NCBI RefSeq assembly: GCF_025971925.1
Contig: NZ_JAPDHV010000008.1
Location: 79,908-143,907, forward strand
Direction of reading: 5' to 3'
From: Chryseobacterium oryctis
Lineage (GTDB): Bacteria; Bacteroidota; Bacteroidia; Flavobacteriales; Weeksellaceae
DNA length: 64,000 nucleotides
In this document: one piece after another, positions 52,863 through 61,566 of the stretch
How the letters are laid out: each line of letters starts with the position of its first letter
How positions within the stretch are numbered: the first letter of the stretch is position 1
Notes under the pieces: generated by a model
Databases searched by the model: none
Seen by the model: the letters and a program-made list of their open reading frames with translations, nothing else
What the model was told of the DNA's origin: nothing
Made by a program: the position numbers and the translations under genes

Positions 52863-52893
52863 GCCGATAATCAATGAGATTGTCGGCTTTTTT
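52863..52893 (+). terminator. Terminator upstream of purM, possible attenuator
   Basis: GCCGATAATC and GATTGTCGGC form a 10-bp stem (one G-U) around AATGA, followed by T6. It lies 50 bp before the purM start, in the sense orientation, so read-through is needed for purM unless a promoter hides in the last 50 bp. Confidence 0.8.
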
Positions 52894-52942
52894 GTTTTCT
52901 AAATTTGAATAAAAAGTTTGAAATAAATTTCTAAAAGTAAAC

Positions 52943-53935
52943 ATGAGCAACACTTACAAATCAGCAGGAGTAGACAAAGAGGAAGGGTATAAAACCGTTG
53001 ATAAAATCAAAAAAGCGGTTGGCGAAACTCACAATTCAAATGTATTGAATCATTTGGGTAGTTTTGGAGCTTTCTACGAAATCGGAGGTTATAAAAATCC
53101 TGTTTTGGTTTCAGGAACTGATGGAGTAGGAACTAAACTGAAAGTAGCTTTAGACTCTAAAAAATACGACTCTATTGGTGTAGATTGTTTCGCAATGTGT
53201 GCCAATGACATCCTTTGTCATGGTGCTAAGCCTTTATTCTTCTTAGATTATTTGGCTTGTGGAAAATTAGACTCTGAAATTGCAGCAGAAATCGTTTTAG
53301 GAATGGTGGAAGCATGTAAAGATAATAACTGTGCATTAATTGGTGGTGAAACTGCTGAAATGCCTGGAATGTATCAGCCTGGAGATTATGATGTTGCCGG
53401 ATTTTGTGTAGGAATCGTGGAAAAAGACCAGATTATTGATGGTTCTAAAATCAAAGCAGGAAACAAAATCATTGCGTTACCAAGTTCTGGTTTTCATTCA
53501 AACGGATTTTCTTTAGTGAGAAAAGTATTCCCGAATTTTGAAGAAGAATTTGAAGGAAAACCTTTGTATGAAACGCTTTTAGTTCCTACAAGATTGTACT
53601 TTAAAGATATCCATAAAGTTCTGGAGGAAGTTAATGTTTGCGGAATAGCTCATATTACAGGAGGCGGACTTTATGAAAATGTTCCAAGAATCATTCCTGA
53701 AGGATTATGTGCTTCAATTGATGCTTCAAAAATTCAGATTCCAAGTATTATGCTTGAATTAGAAAAAAGAGGAGGAGTAGCTCGTGAAGAAATGTTCGGA
53801 ACATTCAATATGGGAGTTGGTATGACAATCGTAGTTGATGCAGAACACGCTGAGAAAGTGTTACACCTTTTGGATGATGCTTATGAAATCGGTGAAATTA
53901 CAGAAGGTAGCGAGAAAATCAATTTGAAATTTTAA
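52943..53935 (+). CDS. purM: Phosphoribosylformylglycinamidine cyclo-ligase (AIR synthetase)
   Basis: A 330-residue AIRS, close to the usual length. GTDGVGTKL (about 54-62) and GGETAEMPGMY (about 134-144) are the family motifs; ITGGGLYENVPR is near 235. It closes the imidazole ring of AIR using ATP, step five of purine synthesis. It is the first of a purine block (purM, purN, purH, purD, guaA). The leader contains a probable attenuator. Confidence 0.96.
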   Translation: MSNTYKSAGVDKEEGYKTVDKIKKAVGETHNSNVLNHLGSFGAFYEIGGYKNPVLVSGTDGVGTKLKVALDSKKYDSIGVDCFAMCANDILCHGAKPLFFLDYLACGKLDSEIAAEIVLGMVEACKDNNCALIGGETAEMPGMYQPGDYDVAGFCVGIVEKDQIIDGSKIKAGNKIIALPSSGFHSNGFSLVRKVFPNFEEEFEGKPLYETLLVPTRLYFKDIHKVLEEVNVCGIAHITGGGLYENVPRIIPEGLCASIDASKIQIPSIMLELEKRGGVAREEMFGTFNMGVGMTIVVDAEHAEKVLHLLDDAYEIGEITEGSEKINLKF

Positions 53936-54007
53936 ATAAAAATAAGATTTAGGACTAGAAATTTTAATTAAACTAATTTCTAACGTCTTACTTCTAACTT
54001 CTAATTA

Positions 54008-54574
54008 ATGAAAAACATCGTTGTACTCGTTTCAGGCTCAGGAACTAATCTTCAAAGAATCATTGATACTATTGAAGCTGGAGAAGTCCAAAATGCAAAA
54101 GTATCTTTAGTTGTTGCAGACAGAGAATGTTTCGGACTTGAAAGAGCGAGAAATCATAATATAGAAAATGTTCTGATTCCAAGAGGGAAAAATTTCAGTA
54201 ACGAATTGAATAAAATCATCCCTGAAAATACAGATTTAATAGTCTTAGCTGGATTTTTATCAATTCTAAAACCAGAATTTTGCGAAAATTGGGAAGGAAA
54301 AATCATTAATATCCATCCTGCTTTGCTACCAAAATTTGGTGGAAAAGGAATGTGGGGAATGAATGTTCACAAAGCAGTTGTTGAATCCAAAGAAAAAGAA
54401 AGTGGGGCAACAGTACATTTTGTGACTTCAGGAATTGATGAAGGTGAAATTATCCTTCAAAAATCATTCGAGGTAACAGAAAATGATACTCCCGAAAATT
54501 TAGCAGAAAAAATTCATTTAATTGAATATGAAATTTTCCCGAAAGCGATTAATAAAGTTTTAGGAAACAAATAA
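54008..54574 (+). CDS. purN: Phosphoribosylglycinamide formyltransferase
   Basis: A 188-residue GART of the folate-dependent type. The phosphate-binding loop is SGSGTNLQ (about 9-16). The catalytic signature NIHPALLPKFGGKGMWG (about 99-115) holds the Asn-His pair, with the downstream aspartate in TSGIDEGEI. It transfers a formyl group from 10-formyl-THF to GAR. It lies 72 bp after purM and is followed by a repeat-bearing gap before purH. Confidence 0.95.
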   Translation: MKNIVVLVSGSGTNLQRIIDTIEAGEVQNAKVSLVVADRECFGLERARNHNIENVLIPRGKNFSNELNKIIPENTDLIVLAGFLSILKPEFCENWEGKIINIHPALLPKFGGKGMWGMNVHKAVVESKEKESGATVHFVTSGIDEGEIILQKSFEVTENDTPENLAEKIHLIEYEIFPKAINKVLGNK

Positions 54575-54584
54575 AACAAAAATT

Positions 54585-54725
54585 CCCCTCCATTGGAGGG
54601 GTGTCAGAAATTCAAAGAATTTATGACGGGGTGGTTAACATAATGGCTTCGACTCCGCTCAGCCTGAAAATGTTACAAAAGAACAATTAGTATTAGAGAT
54701 GTCATGCTGAGCTTGTCGAAGCATT
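54585..54725. repeat. Intergenic repeats between purN and purH
   Basis: Two repeat-like elements in a row. First, a CCCCTCC / GGAGGGG hairpin (54585-54601) followed by a GACGGGGTGGTT end (to about 54636). Second, GGCTTCGACTCCGCTCAGCC (54645-54664) with an inverted partner GCTGAGCTTGTCGAAGC (54706-54722). I know both word types as widespread intergenic repeats in Bacteroidota. Both are richer in GC than their surroundings. Confidence 0.6.
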
Positions 54726-54803
54726 TCTTTAATCAAATCAAAAACACATTTAGATTTTAATTATTTCGAAAACAATAAAAAATCTAACTAAAATAAAAGT
54801 AAA

Positions 54804-54845
54804 ACCGGGGGTGAAAGACCGGAATACAGTTTGAAATGACTGTAA
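54804..54845 (+). other. Two-hairpin leader before purH
   Basis: CCGG (54805-54808) can pair with CCGG (54819-54822) over a purine-rich loop, and TACAGT (54825-54830) with ACTGTA (54839-54844). The pair of small stems ends 22 bp before the purH ATG and is more structured than usual here. No known riboswitch consensus fits. Confidence 0.3.
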
Positions 54846-54866
54846 AAAGTAAAAATCGAAAGTAAA

Positions 54867-56384
54867 ATGAGTAAAAAGAGAGTTTTAATCAGTGTTTCTG
54901 ACAAAAGCGGATTAATTGAATTCGCACAGTTTTTGGAAGCTCAAAACTATGAATTAATTTCTACGGGAGGTACGTTCAAACATTTGAAAGACGCTGGTTT
55001 AAATCCAATTCAGATTGATGAGGTAACCAATTTCCCTGAGATGTTGGACGGTAGAGTGAAAACTCTTCACCCAAAAGTTCATGGCGGACTTTTAGCGGTA
55101 CGTTCAAACGAAGAACACATGAAGACGGTGAAGGAGCATGAAATTGGTTTGATTGACATGGTTATCGTAAATCTTTATCCTTTCTTTGAGAATGTCAATA
55201 AAGATATTTCTTTACATGAAAAAGTAGAGTTTATTGATATCGGCGGACCTTCAATGCTTCGTTCTGCCGCAAAAAACTTTGATTCTGTTACTGTGATTAC
55301 TGATGTTGAAGATTACGCAAAAGTAAAAGAGGAAATGGAACAAAACGGTGATACTTATATCGAAACTCGTAAGAGATTGGCAGGTAAAGTATTCAATCTT
55401 ACCTCTGCTTATGATGCAGCGATTTCAAGAATGCTTTTAGATGAAGAATATCCGTCTTATCTGAATGCTTCTTACAAGAAAGTTTCTGATTTGAGATATG
55501 GCGAAAACCCTCATCAAACGGCAGCTTACTATGTTTCTACTTTCGAAAATGGAGCAATGAAAGATTTCGAACAGTTGGGAGGAAAAGAACTTTCTTTCAA
55601 CAACCTTCGAGATATGGATCTTTGCTGGAAAGTAGTTACTGAATTTAAAGAAGAAATGGCTTGTTGTGCTGTAAAACATTCTACACCTTGTGGAGTTGCT
55701 ATCGGAACTTCAGCTTTGGAAACATATCAAAAAACTTTTGAATGTGATCCTGTTTCAATCTTTGGCGGAATTGTTGCAATGAATTACAAAATAGATACTG
55801 CAACAGCTGAAGAATTAAATAAAACTTTCCTTGAGATTGTAATGGCTCCTGAATTTGATGAAGAAGCTATCGAAATTTTAAGAAAGAAAAAGAATTTGAG
55901 AATCATTAAGATAAAAAATGCTGTTTCTGATCGCCAAACTTGGGTGAAGATTGATGGAGGTATTTTGGTTCAGGATAATGATAGTGTTTTCTCTGATGAT
56001 ATTAAAGTTGTTACAGAAAAGCAACCAACAGAAGAGCAGAAAAAAGCATTGCTTTTCTCTCAAAGAGTGGTAAAATATGTAAAGTCTAATGCAATTGTAG
56101 TTTCTAACGGAATTCAGGCATTCGGAATAGGAGGAGGTCAGGTTAACAGAATCTGGGCAACTCAACAAGCTATTGAAAGAGCTAAAGAAAAATTCTCAGG
56201 AGAATTGGTATTGGCTTCTGATGCATTTTTTCCTTTCCGTGATGTGGTAGATTTCTGTGCTAAGGAAGGAATTACAGCTATCATTCAACCTGGCGGAAGT
56301 GTAAAAGATCAGGATAGTATAGAAGCAGCCAATGAACATGGTATTCCGATGATGTTTACTGGGATTAGACATTTTTTACACTAA
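54867..56384 (+). CDS. purH: Bifunctional AICAR transformylase / IMP cyclohydrolase
   Basis: A 505-residue PurH of typical length. The N-terminal IMP cyclohydrolase domain begins [14 protein letters not shown] and contains [10 protein letters not shown] and [11 protein letters not shown]. The C-terminal transformylase domain carries LRYGENPHQ (about 209-217) and the VKHSTPCG motif (about 269-276) with the catalytic Lys-His. It performs the last two steps to IMP. No promoter of consensus form is seen directly upstream, but a repeat-rich gap separates it from purN. Confidence 0.96.
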   Translation: MSKKRVLISVSDKSGLIEFAQFLEAQNYELISTGGTFKHLKDAGLNPIQIDEVTNFPEMLDGRVKTLHPKVHGGLLAVRSNEEHMKTVKEHEIGLIDMVIVNLYPFFENVNKDISLHEKVEFIDIGGPSMLRSAAKNFDSVTVITDVEDYAKVKEEMEQNGDTYIETRKRLAGKVFNLTSAYDAAISRMLLDEEYPSYLNASYKKVSDLRYGENPHQTAAYYVSTFENGAMKDFEQLGGKELSFNNLRDMDLCWKVVTEFKEEMACCAVKHSTPCGVAIGTSALETYQKTFECDPVSIFGGIVAMNYKIDTATAEELNKTFLEIVMAPEFDEEAIEILRKKKNLRIIKIKNAVSDRQTWVKIDGGILVQDNDSVFSDDIKVVTEKQPTEEQKKALLFSQRVVKYVKSNAIVVSNGIQAFGIGGGQVNRIWATQQAIERAKEKFSGELVLASDAFFPFRDVVDFCAKEGITAIIQPGGSVKDQDSIEAANEHGIPMMFTGIRHFLH

Positions 56385-56413
56385 TTAAAATAGAATTAAA
56401 AAATAATTTGGGA

Positions 56414-56445
56414 TTGTATTTATAGCATTCAAAATTATATATTTG
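56414..56445 (+). promoter_or_regulatory. Promoter of purD
   Basis: TTG (56414-56416), 21-bp spacer, TATATTTG (56438-56445), 30 bp before the ATG. Confidence 0.6.
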
Positions 56446-56475
56446 TAAATTATAGACTAGATAATTAAAATAAGT

Positions 56476-57714
56476 ATGAGAATATTAATCATAGGTGAAG
56501 GCGGAAGAGAATCTGCTTTGGCAGTGAAACTTCAGAATGATTCCAGAATTACTAAAATGTTTTTTTCTAACGGAAATGCAACTACCGATAAAATAGGAAA
56601 AAATGTTCATTTAACAGATATTAAAGAGCTGAGAGATTTTGCTATTAAAGAAAAAGTAGATTTAACAATCGTAGGTCCTGAAGCTCCGCTTGTAGCTGGT
56701 TTAAGAGACGAATTTAAGAAACATGATCTTAAAGTTTTTGGTCCGAATCAGAAAGTTGCTAGTTTAGAGGGAAGTAAGGCTTTTTCTAAGAAATTTATGC
56801 AAACCTATGATATCAAAACGGCAAAAGCTGTAGTATTTGATTCTTATAATGAAGCTAAAGAATATGTTCAGACTCAGGCTTATCCTTTAGTGATTAAAGC
56901 GAGTGGTTTAGCTGGTGGAAAAGGAGTTGTTATTTGTGAAACTCTTGAAGAAGCTGAAGCTACAATCCATGATTTTATGATTAGAAGAATCTATGGAGAT
57001 GCCGGAATTCGTTTAGTTATTGAAGAATATTTACAAGGTTTTGAGGCTTCAATTATTGCTTTCTCAAATGGTGAAAAACTTTTCCCTTGTATCGCTGCTA
57101 AAGATTATAAAAAAGCAGGAAAAGGTGATACAGGACCAAATACAGGAGGTATGGGTTCAGTAGCTCCAAGTCCTGAATTTACTCAAGAGCATTATGCAGA
57201 TTTCGAAAAAAATATCTTAGAACCAACAATTAAAGGTCTTAAAGGTGAAGGTTTCAGTTTTAAAGGAATTATCTTCTTCGGATTGATGGTGACTAAAAAC
57301 GGAACTTACCTTCTTGAATATAATATGAGATTCGGAGATCCTGAAACTCAGGTATTAATGGCATTAATGGAGAATAATCTTCTTGATGTTATCAATGATT
57401 GTATGGAAGGTAAAGATATTGAGCTTAAGTTTAAAGACGAAAAGGCTGTTTGTCTTGTAATGTGTTCAGGAGGTTATCCTAGAAATATTGAAACTGGTTT
57501 CGAAATCGTAGGAGAAGATAAAGTGAAGCATAGTAAACTTTTATATGCAGGAGCAATCAAAAAAGGAGACAAAGTAGTTTCAAACGGAGGTAGAGTTCTG
57601 AATATTGTGGCTACAGGTGCTACTTACGAAGATGCTCGTAAGAAAGCTTACGAAGATGCAAGTCATGTACATTTCGATTACGGCTTCTACAGAGAAGACA
57701 TCGGAAAGTTCTAA
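56476..57714 (+). CDS. purD: Phosphoribosylamine-glycine ligase
   Basis: A 412-residue GARS with ATP-grasp fold. It starts MRILIIGEGGRESAL, the PurD N-terminus; the ATP-grasp part has KASGLAGGKGVVI (about 141-153) and GDTGPNTGGMGSVAP (about 215-229), and MRFGDPETQ (about 287-295). It joins glycine to phosphoribosylamine, step two of purine synthesis. It has its own promoter and terminator, so it can be transcribed apart from purH. Confidence 0.96.
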   Translation: MRILIIGEGGRESALAVKLQNDSRITKMFFSNGNATTDKIGKNVHLTDIKELRDFAIKEKVDLTIVGPEAPLVAGLRDEFKKHDLKVFGPNQKVASLEGSKAFSKKFMQTYDIKTAKAVVFDSYNEAKEYVQTQAYPLVIKASGLAGGKGVVICETLEEAEATIHDFMIRRIYGDAGIRLVIEEYLQGFEASIIAFSNGEKLFPCIAAKDYKKAGKGDTGPNTGGMGSVAPSPEFTQEHYADFEKNILEPTIKGLKGEGFSFKGIIFFGLMVTKNGTYLLEYNMRFGDPETQVLMALMENNLLDVINDCMEGKDIELKFKDEKAVCLVMCSGGYPRNIETGFEIVGEDKVKHSKLLYAGAIKKGDKVVSNGGRVLNIVATGATYEDARKKAYEDASHVHFDYGFYREDIGKF

Positions 57715-57727
57715 ATAAAAATCAAGA

Positions 57728-57760
57728 AAAAAGATTTGGAGTCATTCCAAGTCTTTTTTT
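57728..57760 (+). terminator. Terminator of purD
   Basis: AGATTTGGA and TCCAAGTCT pair (one T-G) around five bases, followed by T6. Confidence 0.7.
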
Positions 57761-57863
57761 GTAAAATCAATGGTGTTGATTTTCAGGAGAAAGTCAATTT
57801 TAATAAATCCATTTTTGAGTTTTCTGAAACTCATCACTTATAATTTTATAACTCATAATTACA

Positions 57864-59393
57864 ATGAATAACGGTATTATCATATTAGATTTTGGATCAC
57901 AGTATAACCAGCTTATCGGAAGAAGAATCCGTGAGATGGGTGTGTATTCTGAAATTTTACCTTTCAATACACCTATTAAAGATATTTTAGAAAAACAACC
58001 AAGAGGAATTATCCTTTCCGGTGGACCAAGTTCTGTAAATGCAGAAAATGCCCATTTGGTTGAAAAAGAATTGTATGAACAAGGTGTTCCCGTGTTGGGA
58101 ATTTGCTATGGAATGCAGCTTACAGCGCATCTTTTAGGAGGAAAAGTTCATAAAGGTGTAAAAGGAGAGTACGGTAAAGCTCATTTGGAAATTGTAAAAG
58201 AAAGTTCTTTATTAAAAGGGGTTACAAATAATTCTATTGTGTGGATGAGCCACTTCGACGAAGTGGGAGAATTACCTGCAGGTTTTGAATTGAATGCAAA
58301 ATCGGGTGTAATAGCTTCAATTTCTAATGAAGATAAGAAAATATATTGTGTTCAGTTCCACCCTGAAGTTTCTCATACAGAGGAAGGTGGAAAAATGTTG
58401 GAAAATTTTGTTTTCGGAATTTGCGATGCTGAGAAAAACTGGAAACTGACAAATTATATTGAAAAAACGGTTGAAGAAATCCGTGAAAGAGTAGGTGACC
58501 AAAAAGTTATCTTGGGACTTTCCGGAGGGGTAGATTCTTCTGTTGCTGCGGTGTTAATTCATAAAGCGATCGGAGATCAATTAACTTGTATTTTCGTAGA
58601 TACAGGTCTATTGAGAAAAGATGAAGGGAAAAAGGTGATGGATAATTATGGAGAGCATTTCCATATGAATATTAAAATGGTGGATGCTTCAGAAAGATTC
58701 CTTTCGAAATTGGCCGGTGTAGATGATCCTGAACAAAAAAGAAAAATCATCGGAAACGAATTTATTCATGTTTTTGATGAAGAATCTCATAAAATTGAAG
58801 GGGCTAAGTTTTTAGCTCAGGGTACAATTTATCCTGACGTTATCGAAAGTCAATCGGTAAACGGACCTTCTGCGGTAATTAAATCTCACCACAACGTTGG
58901 TGGACTTCCCGAAGATATGGAATTTGAATTGCTTGAACCTTTAAGAGAACTTTTCAAGGATGAAGTAAGAAAAGTAGGGGAGGAATTGGGTATTCCACAT
59001 CATTTGGTACACAGACATCCTTTCCCTGGACCAGGGTTAGGAATCAGAGTTTTGGGAGCTGTAGATGCCGAAAAAGTAAGAATTCTTCAGGAAGCTGATG
59101 ATATTTTTATTGAAGAATTGTATAAAAATGATTTGTACGAGAAGGTTTCTCAGGCTTTCGTGGTACTTCTTCCTGTAAAATCGGTAGGAGTAATGGGAGA
59201 TGAGAGAACTTACGAATATACAGCGGTTGTTCGTTCTGCAAATACTATCGATTTTATGACAGCAACATGGAGTAAGCTTCCTTATGAATTCCTTGAAACA
59301 GTTTCTAATAGAATTATCAACGAAGTAAGAGGAATCAATAGAGTGGCTTACGATATTTCAAGCAAACCGCCTGCAACAATCGAATGGGAATAA
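57864..59393 (+). CDS. guaA: GMP synthase (glutamine-hydrolysing)
   Basis: A 509-residue GMP synthase. The glutamine amidotransferase domain (1-190) has the nucleophile cysteine in GICYGMQ (about 79-85) and the His-Glu pair in QFHPEVSH. The ATP-pyrophosphatase domain begins with the P-loop GLSGGVDSS (about 219-227), followed by the C-terminal dimerisation domain ending in PPATIEWE. It converts XMP to GMP. It ends the purine block and has its own terminator. Confidence 0.97.
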   Translation: MNNGIIILDFGSQYNQLIGRRIREMGVYSEILPFNTPIKDILEKQPRGIILSGGPSSVNAENAHLVEKELYEQGVPVLGICYGMQLTAHLLGGKVHKGVKGEYGKAHLEIVKESSLLKGVTNNSIVWMSHFDEVGELPAGFELNAKSGVIASISNEDKKIYCVQFHPEVSHTEEGGKMLENFVFGICDAEKNWKLTNYIEKTVEEIRERVGDQKVILGLSGGVDSSVAAVLIHKAIGDQLTCIFVDTGLLRKDEGKKVMDNYGEHFHMNIKMVDASERFLSKLAGVDDPEQKRKIIGNEFIHVFDEESHKIEGAKFLAQGTIYPDVIESQSVNGPSAVIKSHHNVGGLPEDMEFELLEPLRELFKDEVRKVGEELGIPHHLVHRHPFPGPGLGIRVLGAVDAEKVRILQEADDIFIEELYKNDLYEKVSQAFVVLLPVKSVGVMGDERTYEYTAVVRSANTIDFMTATWSKLPYEFLETVSNRIINEVRGINRVAYDISSKPPATIEWE

Positions 59394-59420
59394 AATTTGA
59401 TTTGAATTTTTAAAATATAA

Positions 59421-59446
59421 ATCCTGCCTTTGGGCGGGATTTTTTG
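59421..59446 (+). terminator. Terminator of guaA
   Basis: ATCCTGCC and GGCGGGAT pair (one T-G) around TTTG, followed by T5. Confidence 0.8.
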
Positions 59447-59493
59447 TTTATTAAGATTTAGATATTATTAATTCACTTTTTATATAAATCAAT

Positions 59494-60375
59494 ATCAATA
59501 ACTCTGATGTAGTACCATTTTTTTATGATAATTGTGTTAAGTCCAAAAGTAGATTTTCAGAACTGAATTTAACATTAAACTACTTTTGGTAAAGCAAATA
59601 GTTCTCCTGTTAAATCTTTTCAAATGAATTCTTATACTTAGATTTTTCCTTTCTATTCTGTTTGTTCCAAATCTTTTGGTTTCGTGAATTTCTTTTGGAA
59701 TAAGGTATCTGTAATTTTTTAACTTATCAGTAAATATTTTTTCTGCATTTGCATTAGTCAGTGTTTTTAAGACAGTTTGAAGAGTTGTGTTATTTCTCTT
59801 GCCAATATAAAATCCTGTAACTTGTTTTGTGATTTTGTTTATTGCATACACCAACCACATCGGGTTTGTCTTCTTTCTGATGAAAAATCTCATCTCATCC
59901 ATCTCATATTTCTGGTAGAATGGAATAATGGGAGGGGAAATATTTTTTGCAATAAAGATTAATCTTTTCAGAAGAGTAGAGGTAGATATTTTCAAGATCC
60001 TTGCAGTACTTCGTATTCCCAATCCTTCTTTTGTTAATAGGATGATTTGGAAATTAAAATCTTTTCTATAAGCATTGTAAGTGTAATAATCAATAAATCT
60101 CTTGTTACAGTTTTTACAGAGATATTGTTGTTTTTTATTTTTTGTAGTTCCGTTTTTGATGATGTTTTTCGAAGAGCAGTTTTTGCAGATTCCGGTATCA
60201 CTAACTCTGATACACGAAGAATGATACTCAATCATTTAAGTATGTTTTTTTCTGCTAAAATAAACAAAAGCAGGAATTACCTGCTTCTGTTTTTGATTAT
60301 TTAATTTGAATTTTATTTGATTTTCAGTTAGTTAATTCTTTAAAATACCGTCATCACTAACTTTGATACATTACC
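59494..60375 (-). mobile_element. IS1-family insertion element, ends uncertain
   Basis: The core is the IS1-type transposase gene at 59537-60235. Near-identical words with consensus ATCAnTAACTyTGATrnA occur at 59494-59513, 60197-60215 and 60353-60371. The outer two also share a TACC end (59511-59514 and 60372-60375 region). They lie in the same orientation, not inverted as in IS1 ends. The limits given are those outer words. No clear terminal inverted repeat or target duplication was found by eye. Confidence 0.5.
59537..60235 (-). CDS. IS1 family transposase
   Basis: A 232-residue single-frame transposase. The N-terminal zinc-binding part has C-x2-C (CKNC, about 17-20) and a second C-x2-C (CKNCNKRF, about 40-47), like InsA. 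The DDE catalytic part, like InsB, has DEMRFFIRKK (about 113-122), a second aspartate in FTDKLKNY (about 168-175), and the R-x-IERKNLSIRIHLKR stretch (about 191-205) with the glutamate, ending with TICFTKS. In classical IS1, InsA and InsB are joined by frameshifting; here they are one continuous frame, as in many non-enteric IS1 members. All catalytic residues seem present. Confidence 0.85.
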   Translation of the reverse strand: MIEYHSSCIRVSDTGICKNCSSKNIIKNGTTKNKKQQYLCKNCNKRFIDYYTYNAYRKDFNFQIILLTKEGLGIRSTARILKISTSTLLKRLIFIAKNISPPIIPFYQKYEMDEMRFFIRKKTNPMWLVYAINKITKQVTGFYIGKRNNTTLQTVLKTLTNANAEKIFTDKLKNYRYLIPKEIHETKRFGTNRIERKNLSIRIHLKRFNRRTICFTKSSLMLNSVLKIYFWT

Positions 60376-60546
60376 AGATTTCCATAGAAAAATTATTTTG
60401 TGCGATTTTTTCAACTACAAATCTAAAAAATAATTTCTAAAATCGAATAAAATAATTTTATTATTTCGCAAGTATTTTCCTTTTTCACACTTTTAACTAT
60501 ATTTGAATACAATATTTAAGTATTTATTGTAGTTAATATCAAAGTC
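60236..60546. other. Gap between IS1 transposase and XRE regulator
   Basis: A 311-bp gap. It holds the 5' end of the IS element, a hairpin with AAGCAGG and CCTGCTT arms (60268-60286), the third ATCAnTAACTyTGAT word (60353-60371) and a TATATTTG element (60498-60505) 41 bp before the XRE gene. No further coding sequence was seen. Confidence 0.45.
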
Positions 60547-60912
60547 ATGAGCATCGGGAAAATCGTAAAAAAAATAAGAGAAGATAAAGGTTTAATGCAG
60601 AAAGAAGTTTCTGCTCATTTGGGCATTGGCAATAGTAATTATAATAAACTAGAAAACGGACACAGGGAATTGTCTGTAGAAGAGCTACTGAAGCTTTCTA
60701 AACTTTTTAATCTTACTACAGACCAGATTTTAAACTACGAAAATATTATTCCTGAAGAAGTAACAATCGAAGATAAGCCAGATTTTGAAAAACTACATTT
60801 AATAAACCAATTGGATGAAGAAGATAAATCTATCATCTTTAAAATGGTAGACAAAATGCTTACCACCAAAAAATTTAAAGACTTTTTTAATAAAAATGTA
60901 GCAACTTTATAA
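60547..60912 (+). CDS. XRE family helix-turn-helix regulator
   Basis: A 121-residue protein with an N-terminal HTH_3 domain (about residues 5-62): KIREDKGLMQKEVSAHLGI, GNSNYNKLENGHRELS and LLKLSKLFNLTTDQIL form the five helices. The C-terminal 45 residues are acidic, then helical and basic, and may mediate oligomerisation. Such proteins regulate mobile elements or toxin loci. It sits between an IS and an RHS-tip pair. Its target is unknown. A strong terminator follows. Confidence 0.85.
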   Translation: MSIGKIVKKIREDKGLMQKEVSAHLGIGNSNYNKLENGHRELSVEELLKLSKLFNLTTDQILNYENIIPEEVTIEDKPDFEKLHLINQLDEEDKSIIFKMVDKMLTTKKFKDFFNKNVATL

Positions 60913-60915
60913 AAC

Positions 60916-60944
60916 AAAAACCACTGCGAGAGCAGTGGTTTTTT
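60916..60944 (+). terminator. Terminator of the XRE gene
   Basis: CCACTGC and GCAGTGG pair around GAGA, flanked by A5 and T6. Confidence 0.85.
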
Positions 60945-60953
60945 ATTGTTATC

Positions 60954-60982
60954 CGCTCAAAGTCAAAGACTTTGCAAAGCGG
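60954..60982. repeat. Short inverted repeat, possible intergenic repeat
   Basis: CCGCT...AGCGG encloses AAAGTC...GACTTT, giving a two-step hairpin downstream of the minus-strand gene at 60990. It could be a terminator for that gene or a copy of a dispersed repeat. Confidence 0.4.
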
Positions 60983-60989
60983 GGGGTAG

Positions 60990-61541
60990 TCATTTAATAT
61001 ATTTTGACAAAGGGATAAAACTTAAAACAAAAAAAGAAAAAATACCTATTATAATTCCTAAACTTATCCATGCCCATTTACGTCTTACTTTTTTGGACTC
61101 TTGATCAAATTCATCAAAATACTTTAAATATTTATTGTTTTTAAATAGTAATTTTTCATTAAGAATCCAAGGGGCAATCAATAAGATTGCTACGAATAAC
61201 CATTTATATGAACTCCCTGGTTCCCAAAAAAATTGTATTAGTGATTTACCTAATATTGTTTGGAAAATATTAAATAATCCATACTCTATAAGAATGATTA
61301 AGCCTCCCATATGAATACCAGACATAACAATATTTTGACCATACGTACGATTATTTATTGCATTATCACTGGCTGCTCTTATCTCTTTTGGCGAACTATT
61401 TTTCTTCTTCAATGAATTAACTATAAAAGGAATTTTATAAATTAAATCAAAAATTAAAGTAATGGGATAGGTTATTATTTTGGAGGCTTTAATTTCAAAT
61501 TGATAAATAAAATAATGAACATAGTTCCAAATTCTTTCCAT
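60990..61541 (-). CDS. Membrane protein, candidate immunity partner of the RHS tip
   Basis: A 183-residue protein with about four hydrophobic segments (about 20-40, 72-95, 108-128, 152-178) and positively charged loops, including LKKKNSSPKE. I recognise no family. It starts 25 bp after the stop of the RHS-tip gene on the same strand, the normal place of an immunity gene in polymorphic toxin loci. A membrane immunity protein would fit a membrane-acting toxin, and the tip does have a glycine-zipper tail. The role is inference from context. Confidence 0.5.
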   Translation of the reverse strand: MERIWNYVHYFIYQFEIKASKIITYPITLIFDLIYKIPFIVNSLKKKNSSPKEIRAASDNAINNRTYGQNIVMSGIHMGGLIILIEYGLFNIFQTILGKSLIQFFWEPGSSYKWLFVAILLIAPWILNEKLLFKNNKYLKYFDEFDQESKKVRRKWAWISLGIIIGIFSFFVLSFIPLSKYIK

Positions 61542-61566
61542 AAAATTTCTATCTTAAAATTTTTGT

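Noticed and set aside
54784..54845. ZTP or purine riboswitch before purH
   Set aside because: Neither the ZTP (pfl) conserved segments nor the purine three-way junction could be placed on this sequence.
60954..60982. CRISPR-like repeat unit
   Set aside because: Only one copy with an internal hairpin; there is no regular spacing or second unit in the region.
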